Assembly: GCA_964036665.1 (NCBI GenBank)
Contig: OZ038529.1
Span: forward strand, 25,430,060 to 25,494,059
DNA length: 64,000 bases
From: Gordius sp. MW1
Lineage: Eukaryota > Nematomorpha > Gordioida > Gordea > Gordiidae
Direction of reading: 5' to 3'
Part shown: in pieces, positions 1 through 11,059 of the stretch
Position numbering within the stretch: position 1 is the first letter of the stretch
Layout of the letters: every line of letters starts with the position of its first letter
Position numbers and translations under genes: made by a program
Notes under the pieces: model-generated
What the model was told of the DNA's origin: nothing
What the model saw: only the letters and a program-made list of their open reading frames with translations
The model's database searches: none

Positions 1-1245
1 CAACCTAACAAATTCACCAAAGTTTCTTTCAAAGTCATATTCCCTCTCGAAATTCGTTTACCCGTCTCGGTAAAAACCCCACTTTATTTAACGCATTTTT
101 TTAATTCGTTTAATATATTGGCGATTTTAATATATACTAAATTGACATGGTATGTGGGTTTTATTAGTTATCCCTATAATACATTGACCGTTGCAACGCA
201 TTTTTTAATGGAATATTTCATTTTCATGGCCATTTCTCTCGAATTTATAATACAAGTTGCCAGGTATTGCTTAAGACTTTTTTGCTAGTAAACAAATGAT
301 ATTTAAGATTGAGATATCAAGCATTATAAATTGGTAAGTTTAAATAAATTCTTATAGAATTATGGTCTTTGCGGCTTAGGCTCCGCCGTCGTTCGCTTAT
401 TAATTAGCTCTGGCATTTTGTAGCCCTCCTCATTGCTGGTTGTTTTTGTGTTTGTCTCGTTTTGGAGCTGCTATGCAATTTGTGGGCTCACTTTGCATTT
501 GTTTACTGTTACAGCCGACGGAAGGTGCGGAAGAGAGTCCGGTGTACGAGCTGGTCTCCATAATAGTACATTGCGGAACTGGACTAAATCGAGGTCATTA
601 CATCAGCATAGTGAAATCACTCGGCAATTGGCTCCTCTTCGACGATGACGTTGTGGAGGTCAATCATAAAACAACGCTTATTATTAATCATGATAAATGA
701 CCGACTCCGCCTATGTGTCTCATACTACTAAGCCTATGATTATATTTGGCGTATTTGATTGGGGGGGGGGGGCTCTGTACTTATCAGCCTCCTCTTGGTT
801 AGGCGTAGCCAGGGTGTGACAGGGAAAGGCGGCTACCCCCCCCCTCTAAATTCAAACTTTTATTAAAAGTTTACATAATTATAGCTAAAATTTCCAAAAG
901 TCATCATTTTGCCCTTCCCTAAATCATTGCCCCCCTCTCTAATTTCATCATCGGCTTAACCCATGCAGACTCGTCTTGACTCCCTTGTCTTTTTAATTCA
1001 ATGATAGTTTGGGGGGAGGGACAATGTCAATACTCTTAGGAGTGGGTGCGGGCCGTTTAGTATTAATAAAAGGTAGCGATATCGGGACGCATCCTCGAAA
1101 ATTAATATATAATTCTCTATGTTTCACACAGACGATAGATGAATCGGCAATACAAGAATATTTTGGGATATCCTCCGACAACCAAAAATCATCTGATACG
1201 GCCTACATCTTATTTTACCAAGCGGTGGAATGGCGATCTCTATGA
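1..1245 (+). CDS. USP46: Ubiquitin carboxyl-terminal hydrolase USP12/USP46-like, C-terminal exons
   Basis: Three exons, all in phase 0, encode the C-terminal part of a USP-family deubiquitinase that removes ubiquitin from substrates; family members act with WDR48/WDR20-type partners. Exons: 1-69 (cut by the window edge, donor GTAAAA), 515-658 (acceptor TTACAG, donor GTCAAT) and 1132-1245 (acceptor CACACAG, ending TGA). The first exon reads [14 protein letters not shown]. The second carries the catalytic-histidine box [12 protein letters not shown] followed by LLFDDDVVE. The third has [10 protein letters not shown] and ends with the USP-typical YILFYQ motif plus a short WRSL tail. About 108 residues are seen; the catalytic Cys box lies upstream of the window. 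Separating USP12 from USP46 is not possible here because invertebrates usually have a single gene. The family call is very secure. Confidence 0.9.
799..967. mobile_element. G/C-run MITE copy (GGCGTAGCCAG family)
   Basis: This short element lies inside the USP12/46 intron. It starts with AGGCGTAGCCAGG, has a C-run, an AT-rich centre containing ATTATAGCTAAAATT, and ends in a degenerate inverse of the start (GGCTTAACCCATG). Copies with the same layout occur at 4886-5050, 7554-7707, 14871-15034, 24321-24500, 32420-32709 and 58057-58180. It has no coding capacity. Confidence 0.6.
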
Positions 1246-2727
1246 CAATCTCACTCACCCATATCATCTTTACTTCTCCCGGGATTTTTGATAGGCTTTA
1301 ACAACCATGGACTTGATGGTATTATTATCATTCTGCAACTTGGTACCCAAATGTATAAAGCCCTTATTACATTGAGAAAGGATTATTGAAGGGGTGCCGA
1401 TCCCTATTTTTATATGTGTATGGAGACCGAATAATTTTTTAATATAGTATTTGCCTCCTTCCTCGTTCTCACTCACTTATATTTCACGGCATTAGTCCGC
1501 TACGAATATTTAAACCTATAGGAAGTTGCTGTAAACTTTTTCATTACTTCACCAGCTTTCCATGAATGTTTTGGCGAGATTACTAAAACTCGGACTCTAT
1601 AAGCGAGCGGAGGCAGTCTATCATCTAGTCTATGGCTTAAATCAACCCCGAGCCGTATTACCCGTTGCCAAATAAATCTCGCGCGTTGTGCTCAAAACGG
1701 TGAATCACATTTGGAATTTTCTGACTCCCCTAACCCGGCTACCCTCCTTTGCTGTGATACGGCGCAAAAGAAATTAGCAAGCCTTCTTTTTTACCGCACC
1801 CCAATAAATTTACAAATTCTACATTTATACACACACACACACGCCTATATAAATTATAACCTTCAGTCTGACGAGTATATTTATATAATTTAGTTTTTAC
1901 TCGGTTTACGTGATTTGTACATAATCGACTTCGCAGTGCAACGCTGTTTATCATACAACTTGTTTACCCGGCGACCATATTATTTATTGATTTGACCAGC
2001 AAAAAAGATTTGTTGAACTTGTGTATAATTAACAGAATTCGTAAGTTGAATTATTTTGTTAAAATAAAGTTATAGTAATTTTTAGTCGCTTTATAACTTG
2101 TTTATTTTGGCCTATATTAATGCATGCACAAATTGTACTGTTTGCCTTTTTTTACAATTAATGTATAACCGTCTGAAATAATCTAGAATTACTATATATA
2201 GGAACCTATACTTCATTCTAAATGTTATGTGCAGATTAGACAAATTATGAATTTTTTTACGCGATTCAGGCCAAGTGGTTATCATAATCAACGGTTTAGA
2301 ATTTCAGCACCGTTTTAGATTTTGCTTTATAACGAATATAATACATGATTGCGATTTAGTAAAGCTGCATTCCCTCGTAATTCCCGCAATCCTCTATTTA
2401 TGTCTCATTGCTAATAGGCAAGCATTGCTTCAACCAACTTTACAGCTGTTTCCGAGCTCCTCTCCTACATTTATCAACCTTGTTGTTTTCCCTCTGAATT
2501 TAGTCAAATTACTCTCCCCTTTAAGTGTTATGTTGGTTTTTTTAACTATCATTGGGCCTCACTCAAAATTAATTAGAGTTGGAATGATCTACATATTGTA
2601 TTAACACAAAAAGGCCTATATGGGTAACCCTCTTTAAAACGGGTTTAAGTCTGTTCAAGTTTAAATTGTAATTATTCGATAAATCACCATACTCACGCTT
2701 CAGAATTTTTAGGCATAATTAGACTAG
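1246..2727. other. Intergenic region downstream of USP12/46
   Basis: No gene is recognised. A 37-codon open frame (1562-1675, +) starts MNVLARLLKLGLYKRAEAV and has balanced codon use, but I cannot assign it; it could be an exon of an unrecognised small protein or chance. Longer frames such as 2275-2604 look like translated AT-rich DNA. A short (AC)n run lies near 1827-1842. Confidence 0.4.
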
Positions 2728-2857
2728 AGGTGTGCACGGATCAATCCGATCCGTCCGAACTCGGATCGGATCAACATTTTAATTTTGGAAGTCGGATCAA
2801 CATTTTATTTTAGTCGGATCGGATCGGATTTTCAAATTTAAAATAAACAATAATAAG

Positions 2858-3617
2858 TAGGGCTGCAATCACGATTTTTTAACGATATCGGTATCGGTTA
2901 TTAATCGACCGATACCGATACTTGAAACTTTTTTTACAAATATTTTATATTTGTTAGAGCTGTATATCTATATACTTTTTAAATTAAATTTTACTTAATT
3001 GCTGTTAAATCTAATTTATTTTTTCATTGATTCATTCATTCAAATTTCTACCACGACTTATTTATATTATTATGTAAGTTAGTTTATATTTAAAATTTAT
3101 AATATAATGTATTTATTTTTATATTATATATTGTATATACGATTTTTAATATATATATTATATAATATTTATCAGCAAAGCATTTAAAGTATTTTAAATT
3201 AGAATAACATTCTATGTTGTGTATTATTAATTCAAATGGCCTTACATTGACTTTATTTAAATTAAATTATATTTAGGTCTAAAAGCAAGTCATTAATTTG
3301 GAAATATTTTATAATTGATGAAAACTCAGCTTGCCAATATTAGCAACACTGGCCAGAAAATATCTGTCGCCACCCGCCACATCTATTCCTTCTGAATCTA
3401 TTTTTAGTATAACTGGTGATATTGATAGTCCACATAGAAGATCTCTTCTACCGGAGACTATTGAAAAATTACTATTTATGAAAAAAAATTTGGAATATTT
3501 TAAATAAAGCTTTATAAATATTAACAGGTGTCATTTTTATAAGATGTAAAATATCGGTATCGGTATATTTATTTAAATATCGGTATCGGTTAAAAATTTG
3601 ATATCGGTGCAGCCCTA
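2858..3617 (+). mobile_element. Nested 760-bp hAT element with 8-bp target duplication
   Basis: The termini are TAGGGCTGCA at the left and TGCAGCCCTA at the right, a perfect inverted repeat. They are flanked by the 8-bp direct repeat ATAATAAG (2850-2857 and 3618-3625), the hallmark of hAT insertion. Subterminal ATCGGTATCGGT repeats occur at both ends. Positions 3358-3492 encode a decayed hAT C-terminus (IPSESIFSITGDI, then SLLPETIEKLLF). It inserted into the older hAT element that surrounds it. Confidence 0.88.
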
Positions 3618-3759
3618 ATAATAAGTTCTAATTAATTAAATTAATATTTTTAGTACACCTTTTCATAATTATTACATTCTTTTTTTACTTTACCATTTTT
3701 GATGCCCAATACCACCTCTCACCTTACTTACCCTAATTTCAAAAAAAAATTTACTGAAA

Positions 3760-4545
3760 TGGTGGGTTTCATATCAAACAGTCCTGCCAAGGCTTTATAA
3801 GCTGGCAAATAAGTCGGGCCGGGCAACTGTCCTAAATTTTTATTTTCGGGCGGGCTCGGGCGGGCACGAAGAAGATAGGATTCGGGCTTAATGAGATTTT
3901 TTAGATAGTGTATTTTTTTGTTACTTTTCATTAAATTGCATATGAAAATACTAAAAAATCGCCACCCGTCCCCAAGTTATTTTTACAATTTTTGCCAGAA
4001 CCCCTTTATTTCCATCAAGTCCCTAGTCCATCAAGTCCCTAGCTAGGTTATGTAAAGGATTAAAATATTTATGCAGCCCTTTTATTGCTCTATACATAGT
4101 ACAAAATCGTCACGCCCAAATTGATACAACGCCTGAAAGTGTTAAATTTCATTCTGATATCATTTAATTTTTTAACAAATGATTTAACAAGGCTTCTCCA
4201 AATTCGCCTTTATTATTCCCTTATCACTCATCGCTATCGCTAAGCTCAAATATTTTAGAAAGACCAAATACTACGTTTTTTGACCAATTAGGATTAAAAT
4301 TTAAGTACAAAAGTTTCATTTGAAAAAATCATTCGACTTTTAAATATTGAAAGAATTTGAGGTCGCAAAATTTCGAGCCTAACAGGCAAATTTAATATTT
4401 TGGGCCGGGCATTTCGGGCAGCATTAATGTTTTGGGCGGGCTCGGGCGGACACCAGAAGGGTTCGGGCGGGCAATGAGGTTAGAGAATTGAACCGGGCCG
4501 GGTTCGGGCAGAAAATTCCTAACAAATCTGACCTCTGATACCTGC
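3760..4545. mobile_element. hAT-like element with GGGCGGGC subterminal repeats
   Basis: The left part has GTCGGGCCGGGC and GGGCGGGCTCGGGCGGGC. The right part (4395-4515) has the same motifs and ends TGACCTCTG, a hAT-like terminus. It interrupts the outer hAT relic just before that element's dimerisation-domain codons. The exact left end is uncertain and I found no target duplication. A related element lies at 13053-14318. Confidence 0.5.
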
Positions 4546-4885
4546 TACCTCTACCACTTCGGAAAGAAATTTCTCGATGGCTGGAAGAACATTAGAAGAA
4601 AGAAGAACGCGAATTAAACCAGAAAATTTAGATTCTTTATTATTTTTATATGATAATATGGAATTAGTCAAATATTATATCTATTTCAAGTCTATTAAAA
4701 TTGCTATACCTTATTTTTTGTATTTTGAATTTAATCATCAATAAAAAGTTCTGTTCGTAAAATTTTAATTTAAAAATTTCGGATCGGTTCGGATTTAGAT
4801 TTTAAAAAACTCGGATCGGATCGGATATGAAATTTTTCAAAAACCCCTGGGTTAGACACACCACTGTCCACCTAATAACGTATTC

Positions 4886-5050
4886 ATGCGCATAGCCGGG
4901 GGGGGGGGCGAGAGGGGCGGCTGCCCCCTCTAAATCCATAAATTTGTTGGAATTTATTAAAATTATGGCTATAATTTCAAGAAATGATCATCGGACCCCT
5001 CCCTAAATCATTTTGTTCCCCTCTAATTCCAATGCTGGCTACGCCCATGA
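4886..5050. mobile_element. G/C-run MITE copy
   Basis: It runs from CATGCGCATAGCCGG plus a G-run and GGCGGCTGCCCCCTCTAAAT, through an AATTTATTAAAATTATGGCTA centre part, to GCTGGCTACGCCCATGA. This is the best-preserved internal sequence shared with the copy at 7554-7707. Terminal inverted repeat core: CATGGGCGTAGCCAG. Confidence 0.75.
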
Positions 5051-6320
5051 ATGTGCCTTACGCTCTACAAATGTTTTTGCTATTCTTCAACCTACTATCA
5101 TATTGCAGGCAGATAATAAACTGAAGGATCTCGCGCATTAGCTCGGTATTTCATAGAGCTGCATTTTGCGCACTTCTCAGCACTGACAAAAATAAGCAAA
5201 TATTATTGTTTATTAAATACATTCCTATACCCGATGATGTCAAAAATCTCCAAATGGTGACGAATGAAAAGTTTTAATTTAGTGTAAATAGTATATGCTA
5301 TAGTTTGCCATTTGAATTACTTTTAATTATATCAAAAAATTCATTTACTAATAATATTTATATATATGTATATCTACTAGAATGAATATAAGTTTAATCG
5401 AATTAACAAAATTTTGTATGATTTTACATGGGTTTATTATGTAATTGGGGGACACAAACATTTGCGATGTATTGAATAAAAACTTATAAATAACGATTAC
5501 GCTATTTAACGTTGTCTCTACTTTGTGGCATCGTCATACTACGCGTTATCTAATGCAAAATTATAATTGAAATAATAAATTACATGTAGCCTGTATAAAT
5601 GATCGTATTTTGTAACTTAAATAAAATGTTTTTTAAATGCTCGACTTAAGGCCCTATTAATTAATTATTGGCTGTGCCAAGCCTCCAATTTTATCAGACC
5701 AAGCACGGGCGGGACCTCAGACTGTCAGGGAAAACTCATTAATCCACAATCTTTTTCCATAATGAATTTGGATTAAAAATTATTTTCAGAATTTAATCTC
5801 AAAGTATACCTCACCTTCGCAATAAAACAAAATACATTAAGTTTTAAATAATAAGTAATTATTATTTTTCCCCAATTTTGCGATGCATATTTGACAAATT
5901 TATGTTTTACTTAAACCCGTGGAAGGAGAAAGGGGTTCTAGCTCATAATCCCCTCTCTCGTCCTCTCAAATGGAGGCAGAACACTATTTAATTTAAATGA
6001 TACGTCCCGCTTAAAATTGTCATCCAACATTTGCTTATTCTCCCTTACTAAAATTTGCAAAAGAGCTAAAAAATTAAATTTTAAGTCAAAAAGCCTATGC
6101 TAACCTGAATTTAATAAATGGAAAAATAGCAGCGAATATAATTTTAGTCATCTAAAGTCATAGTCATCATACTTTCATAAAAAGATAAGAAGCACCTAAA
6201 ATAAAGTCTAAAATGAATGGCCGGTTACATCTGTCGCAACATTGGGAAAAACGTAATGCGCTTTTGCCACATCACTTTGTATTAGTCAAATTTGTTGAAA
6301 AATTGATAAACGGCGTTCCT
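5051..6320. other. AT-rich intergenic DNA
   Basis: No supported gene, RNA or clear repeat. There are only short, low-complexity open frames. Confidence 0.4.
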
Positions 6321-6325
6321 TTTTT

Positions 6326-7345
6326 TGGGGGTGAACTTTGAACGTGAACGCGTTCGAACTTAACGTTCGTTCAATTTTAAAAACCCTTTTTATTTTTATT
6401 TATTTGAAAAACAATGTTAATCCAAATATTGTGACAAAAAAGTCTTATATTTTTTAATCAGCTGTTTTTCCTTTTTCCTATTACCTATTCCGAAATACTT
6501 TTAACACCCATAACGTGCAAAAGGTATAAGATTAAAGTTTATTAATTTGATATTATCAATTATATATTAATTTATAGACAATCATATTATTATATCGTCG
6601 TCATCTTCAGATTCTCAATATTCAAAATCAGCAGATGAATTGACATTGCCATGGCCAAAATATAATAAATATTTTTCACTCATTTCATATAAAGGACCGA
6701 ATACAATAATTACTAAATGTAAAAAAGAATAAACTTTTAGTATTATTGAAAAAAAGGATTGAAATCCCTAGAATTGAGAAAGAAAGAACTGTCGATTCCG
6801 AAATATCGTTTTTTTGACGTGGAAGTAGAGGGCGGATTGGAAGATAATATCTATCGCAATTTTTTGAAGCGAAGGACAAAACATTAAATGTTTTTAATAA
6901 ATTTCCTGCTTTAAAAGATATGTTTAAGTATAATACTTCAATCCCCTCATCTGCCTCTGTGGAGCGGGTTTTTAGTTTAGCTAATGCTGTATTAACTGTC
7001 AAGCGTTCCTGCATATCCGACGAAAATTTTGAAAAACAATTATTATTAAAATTAATAAGAAAAAAAATTTTTAAATAAAAAAATCTATTTGCTTATATTT
7101 TATTTATAATTAAATTATCAAATTATTTTTTTTCATGGCTAAGCTAATATATTGTGTTAAAAACATAAGACATTATTTTATATTAAATTAAAATTTATTA
7201 TAAAATTTTGAACGAACGTAAACGCGTTCATAAACGTCAACGCGTTCCTTTTTTTTAAACGAACGTGAACGTAAACGCGTTTGCTTGTTGTCAATGAATT
7301 AAACGCGAACGCGTTCGATTTTTTTAAAAATGTTTACAGCACTAA
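6326..7345 (+). mobile_element. hAT transposon relic with GAACGCGTTCG subterminal repeats
   Basis: The left end carries GTGAACGCGTTCGAAC. The right end (7208-7345) has several AACGTAAACGCGTT units and finishes TTTACAGCACTA. Inside, the + strand at 6877-7077 reads through the hAT dimerisation domain: SIPSSASVERVFSLANAVL, then SDENFEKQLLLKL and a stop. The upstream transposase is mostly gone, so this is a deletion derivative. No target duplication could be fixed. Confidence 0.75.
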
Positions 7346-7553
7346 CTTGTTTTGTACTTACCGCTACTTCACAATTATAGCTTTGCTATCAATATTTAAT
7401 ATTTAAGAATACGAATAAAAAAACACAATTCATTAAAACAATTAAGCTTAAATGTATATGGCGCTATAAAGGTTTATTGTTCTTTTATATTTCAGGATAT
7501 TAATTTAGAGGAAGCAAATACACAATTTTAACTGAATATTTATATTAAAATAG

Positions 7554-7707
7554 ACATGGGAGTAGCCGGGGGGGGGGGGGGCAAGGAGGGGCCCCCTATC
7601 CCAAAAATTTGTCGAAATTTATTAAAATTATGGCTAAAAATTGCAACAGATTATTGCCACTCCCTAAATCATTAATGCCCCTTTCCCAATGCTGACTACA
7701 CCCATGA
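7554..7707. mobile_element. G/C-run MITE copy
   Basis: It begins CATGGGAGTAGCCGG followed by a 12-base G-run and GGGGCCCCCT. It shares the AAATTTATTAAAATTATGGCTA block with the copy at 4886 and ends CTGACTACACCCATGA. Confidence 0.7.
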
Positions 7708-7756
7708 AAATAGATGTATAAGGATTAGCCAAAACTACTATTCTAAATGAATCGGG

Positions 7757-8008
7757 GTCAAAGTAGCAGAATGATGAAAAAGTAGCAGAAAAATATTTTT
7801 TTAGATTATCAATATAATGGAATTAAATCTCAAATGGGGAGGGAATTTGATGTGCAAATAACCCTAACCTAAAACGCCAACCTAAAACACTAACCCTAAC
7901 CCTTCTGAATATGTTAAGTCCTGACCAATCTTGATCAGTTCTGACCGATCTTGATCAATTGTGACCAATTTGGCTGCTATTTTTCTGCTACTTTGACTGG
8001 GTGCCTTC
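7757..8008. mobile_element. Small inverted-repeat element with internal CCCTAA-like blocks
   Basis: The left arm GTCAAAGTAGCAGAA is matched by the right arm TTCTGCTACTTTGAC, so the two are inverted. Each arm carries a second AGCAGAAAAAT copy. The centre (7860-7912) has AACCCTAACC and TAACCCTAACCC motifs resembling vertebrate-type telomere repeats. It is about 250 bp with no coding potential, probably a MITE. Confidence 0.55.
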
Positions 8009-9682
8009 TAAATGTATATTCAAGATAAAAGGTCTAAATGATAGGGGATAAGCCAGTCTATATGTCTAAATTTACAAGCGCGAGGGGATAGTTAGGTTTA
8101 GAGATCTGGACTGGATTTTGCAGATCTCTAGTTAAAATCTGGTTTATGTGACGAAAGCAAAATTATCCATTTAAAAAAACAAGATTCAGAAGTTTCTCTT
8201 AGCTATATCCAAGCAGGTACGATTTTTAAAAATAATGTTACCTATTCTAACCCTCTGCCCCTTTAGGCAAGAAAATCCCGAGTTGTCCTCGAAGGGTGTT
8301 CCATCTTCCACCGGTTTGTTGGTTATATACTATTTGCCATCTCGTTGAGCTGCGAATGTAGCAAATCAATTTGCAGCCATCTAATTATGTTAAAGTTACT
8401 ATAAAAGCAATTTGGCTAGGATTTTAATCACTCAATCTTCGGAACTCTAAACATACTAATGACATGAACGCGTATAGACTCTCATTAATTTTGTTGAAAA
8501 GTAGAAATAAATTGAGGGCAAAAATATTTTTAAAGAGATGGACATATGAGATCCATTTATTCTATCCCTCTTCCCATTAACTATGCCCTTGCTTAGAAAT
8601 TAATTGAAAAAAGTGCTAGAGCAAGAAAATTGTTTGATTAATAGCACCATGTGTGACCAGAAATCAAATACATTGAGGATCGCTTAAATGAGAATTACTT
8701 GAATCTGATTTAATACGATTTTAAATAATCTAATGACAATGGTCTTATACGAACAATCGAGAGGAGAGGCTCAACATCACAATTATCTTATGTTTCATAA
8801 AAAATACTTTCAAATAAAATAAGCTATATTTCGCGTAGTTTAAATTTTATGTTTAAAAATAGAGCATGATCTCCAATAACAAATATTCTTTTGCCAGTGC
8901 TTGTTTGATTTGTAAAAATTGTACCCATCACTCTCTAATTAAAAAATGCTACCAGTATTAAAAAGCTAACTCATCACAATTATAAAGGTTATTTGGAAGA
9001 TTTGATTTTTTAATAGGGTATCGGGTCAAGCAAGGCCAACTGACAATGCTATTCTCTGATCTTTTTTTGGACCAATCGGAAGGGAGCTGCATTTTAGCGT
9101 TTATTTTAAATTTTTCAAGTGAGATATGTGATGTACTATGGATATGTCAAACTTAGGCGTGATTAAGCTAACATTCCACATAAAAGTAACATTTATATTT
9201 TTAATAAAATTATTTTGAATCTGCTTATGATTTTAAGCCCTTTGCAAACATATTTATTGCCTATTTTGTAAGTGAATGGATAAAGAGCAATAATACTGGG
9301 ATTCATCTTACCAACTTCAACAAGCTAGAATGCATCCATTCTTACATTCTCAACAAGGCTTTGGACAGAAAGCAATCAATGGGCCAAGCTCACAAAAGCA
9401 TTATGATGCATATTAATAAAAATGAAACTATTATAACACCTACGCTATATAAACTTGCATACCCTTACAACTATCATAAATTATGTCCAATTTCAAATTA
9501 GAAAATCTAGTTTTACAATACCCTTATTTATTATAAATTTTAATAACATTCATGCATTGCATAGGCATTCTTATTTGTCACTACCATTTGTCAGATGACC
9601 CAAATCCTTTTAATAGCAGGTAACATGCAGCTGTCAAAATCAGTGTTAGTCATTTTATTAATAATGGTGTATTAGAAAACCT

Positions 9683-10290
9683 TTGGATCCAACTTTCAAC
9701 TGCGACCTCTGTCGCCAACCCGTTCTAGCAAATGGCCATCATCCTCTACACTGCCAATACAGCAAGGGGCGGCATCCCCGTCATGCCACAATAAGTAAAA
9801 TGATCGGACAATTTCTGAAGAAAGCCGGCTTTCCCAATTCAATGGAACCCACTGGCCTAAGCTCCACTCACGGCAAAAGACCCGCCGGTGACAATCATCC
9901 CGTGGGCTCGCGGCCTTAACGCCTGCCGGGACTTCACTGCAGTGGATATATTTGCCAAATCTAACGCCTCTCCCCACCTCATCTCTCTCTTCTACTGAGA
10001 GAAGGAAAGTGGAAAAATACAAATACCTCAGCAATATTAATTTTGTACCAGTAGTAGCCACAACCCTCGGTAATTTAGGTCCCGAGGGCAGCCAATTCCT
10101 TAAGCAAACAAAATTTATAACCTCCATCACACACGATCCCAAAGAATTTTTCCACGTCAAGCAGAAAATCACCATGGAAATTGTAAAATCTAATACAATC
10201 TCAATCCATAGCTCGATGCCAGCTTATTAATTAATATGGTTTAGCTTATAACATACATATCTATTCGGAAATAAACTTATAACGATTAAA
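9683..10290 (+). mobile_element. 3' end of a retrotransposon polyprotein, frameshifted
   Basis: Within the long last intron of metalloprotease copy A, three overlapping frames together encode one decayed protein tail. 9683-9917 has C-x2-C, then HHPLHCQYSKGRHPRH and MEPTGLSSTHGKRPAG. About 9920-9990 has ACRDFTAVDIFAKS and a stop. 9991-10230 has KVEKYKYLSN, FVPVVATTLG and KQKITMEIVKSNTISIH and then TAA. I recognise this as the conserved tail downstream of reverse transcriptase in a widespread group of metazoan retroelements; the clade name is uncertain. A second copy of the last 18 codons lies at 16489-16612. Confidence 0.6.
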
Positions 10291-10799
10291 AAAAAACTTA
10301 GAAAATAAATTAAAATATTTAATACAATGGAAATTTTTTATTAAACTAGAATTTCCTACCCTCATCAAAATTCTAAGATTGTTCTAAATATTTAGAATAA
10401 TAAGTGGATTAAACAATATTTTTGTTTAAGCACGCGTTTGCTGTGAAACCGCATTAAAGTTCCATCTATTCTGCCAATCATTTACTTAACATTTTTAATT
10501 TATATCAATAGGGCGTATTTCCTATTTATTTTAAATCTATTATACAAAAAATTCATTTATAATAATAACAATAAGTATATTATTACTTAGGCGCCAAAAT
10601 ATGCATATGAAAATTACACATTTTATTTAAATTTCCAACCCTTTTCCGATAATTTGCCTATATCTTTAACATTTATAAGCATATTCGGCATACCTGATAA
10701 TTAATGTGCCTAAAATGTCAGGTATTTATCACAAAAAACATTACCATTTATCCGATTATTATCACTTACAATATCGTCTGTATCAAGATGCAAATCGAT

Positions 10800-11059
10800 A
10801 AATTAAAACATAAAATAATATGTAAATTAAGGGGGCAGTGCACCTCCTGCCACCCCCCACCCCTTAGCGCCCTCATGCTAGTAACGATTCTTAGTTTTAA
10901 CAAATCGTAACGTTATTTACCGTATGTAATATGGTGAGCTGGGATCGAATGATATTCTAAGCACTTTCTTTTATTGACGTTTTGATAATGCAATTCTTGC
11001 CACTCTAAAGGCTAAATGAGTTACAACAACTGGTGCAAAATTTACTATAAATAACTTAC
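10800..11059. other. Intron DNA with a MITE scrap
   Basis: A short G/C-rich piece (GGGGGCAGTGCACC... to CCCCTTAGCGCCC, about 10829-10875) resembles one end of the G/C-run MITE family. The remainder is AT-rich intron of metalloprotease copy A. Nothing else is supported. Confidence 0.35.

Larger units (their letters stand above)
2728..4868 (+). mobile_element. hAT-type DNA transposon relic hosting nested insertions
   Basis: The outer ends are imperfect inverted repeats (AGAGGTGTGCACGGATC on the left, GTTAGACACACCACT on the right). Next to them are subterminal arrays of GGATCGGATCGGA on the left and the same motif on the right. Near the right end, 4542-4663 in + frame encodes the hAT C-terminal dimerisation signature: PATSTTSERNFSMAG, then RTRIKPENLDSLLFLYDN. 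The transposase gene is otherwise destroyed, and two GC-richer or repeat-rich elements are inserted in it (2858-3617 and roughly 3760-4540). Non-functional. Confidence 0.75.

Noticed and set aside
2275..2604. 109-codon plus frame
   Set aside because: Hydrophobic translation of AT-rich DNA, without motif, splice context or codon bias.
9696..10175. 159-codon minus-strand frame
   Set aside because: It is antisense to the retroelement tail at 9683-10230, whose plus-strand frames carry recognisable motifs.
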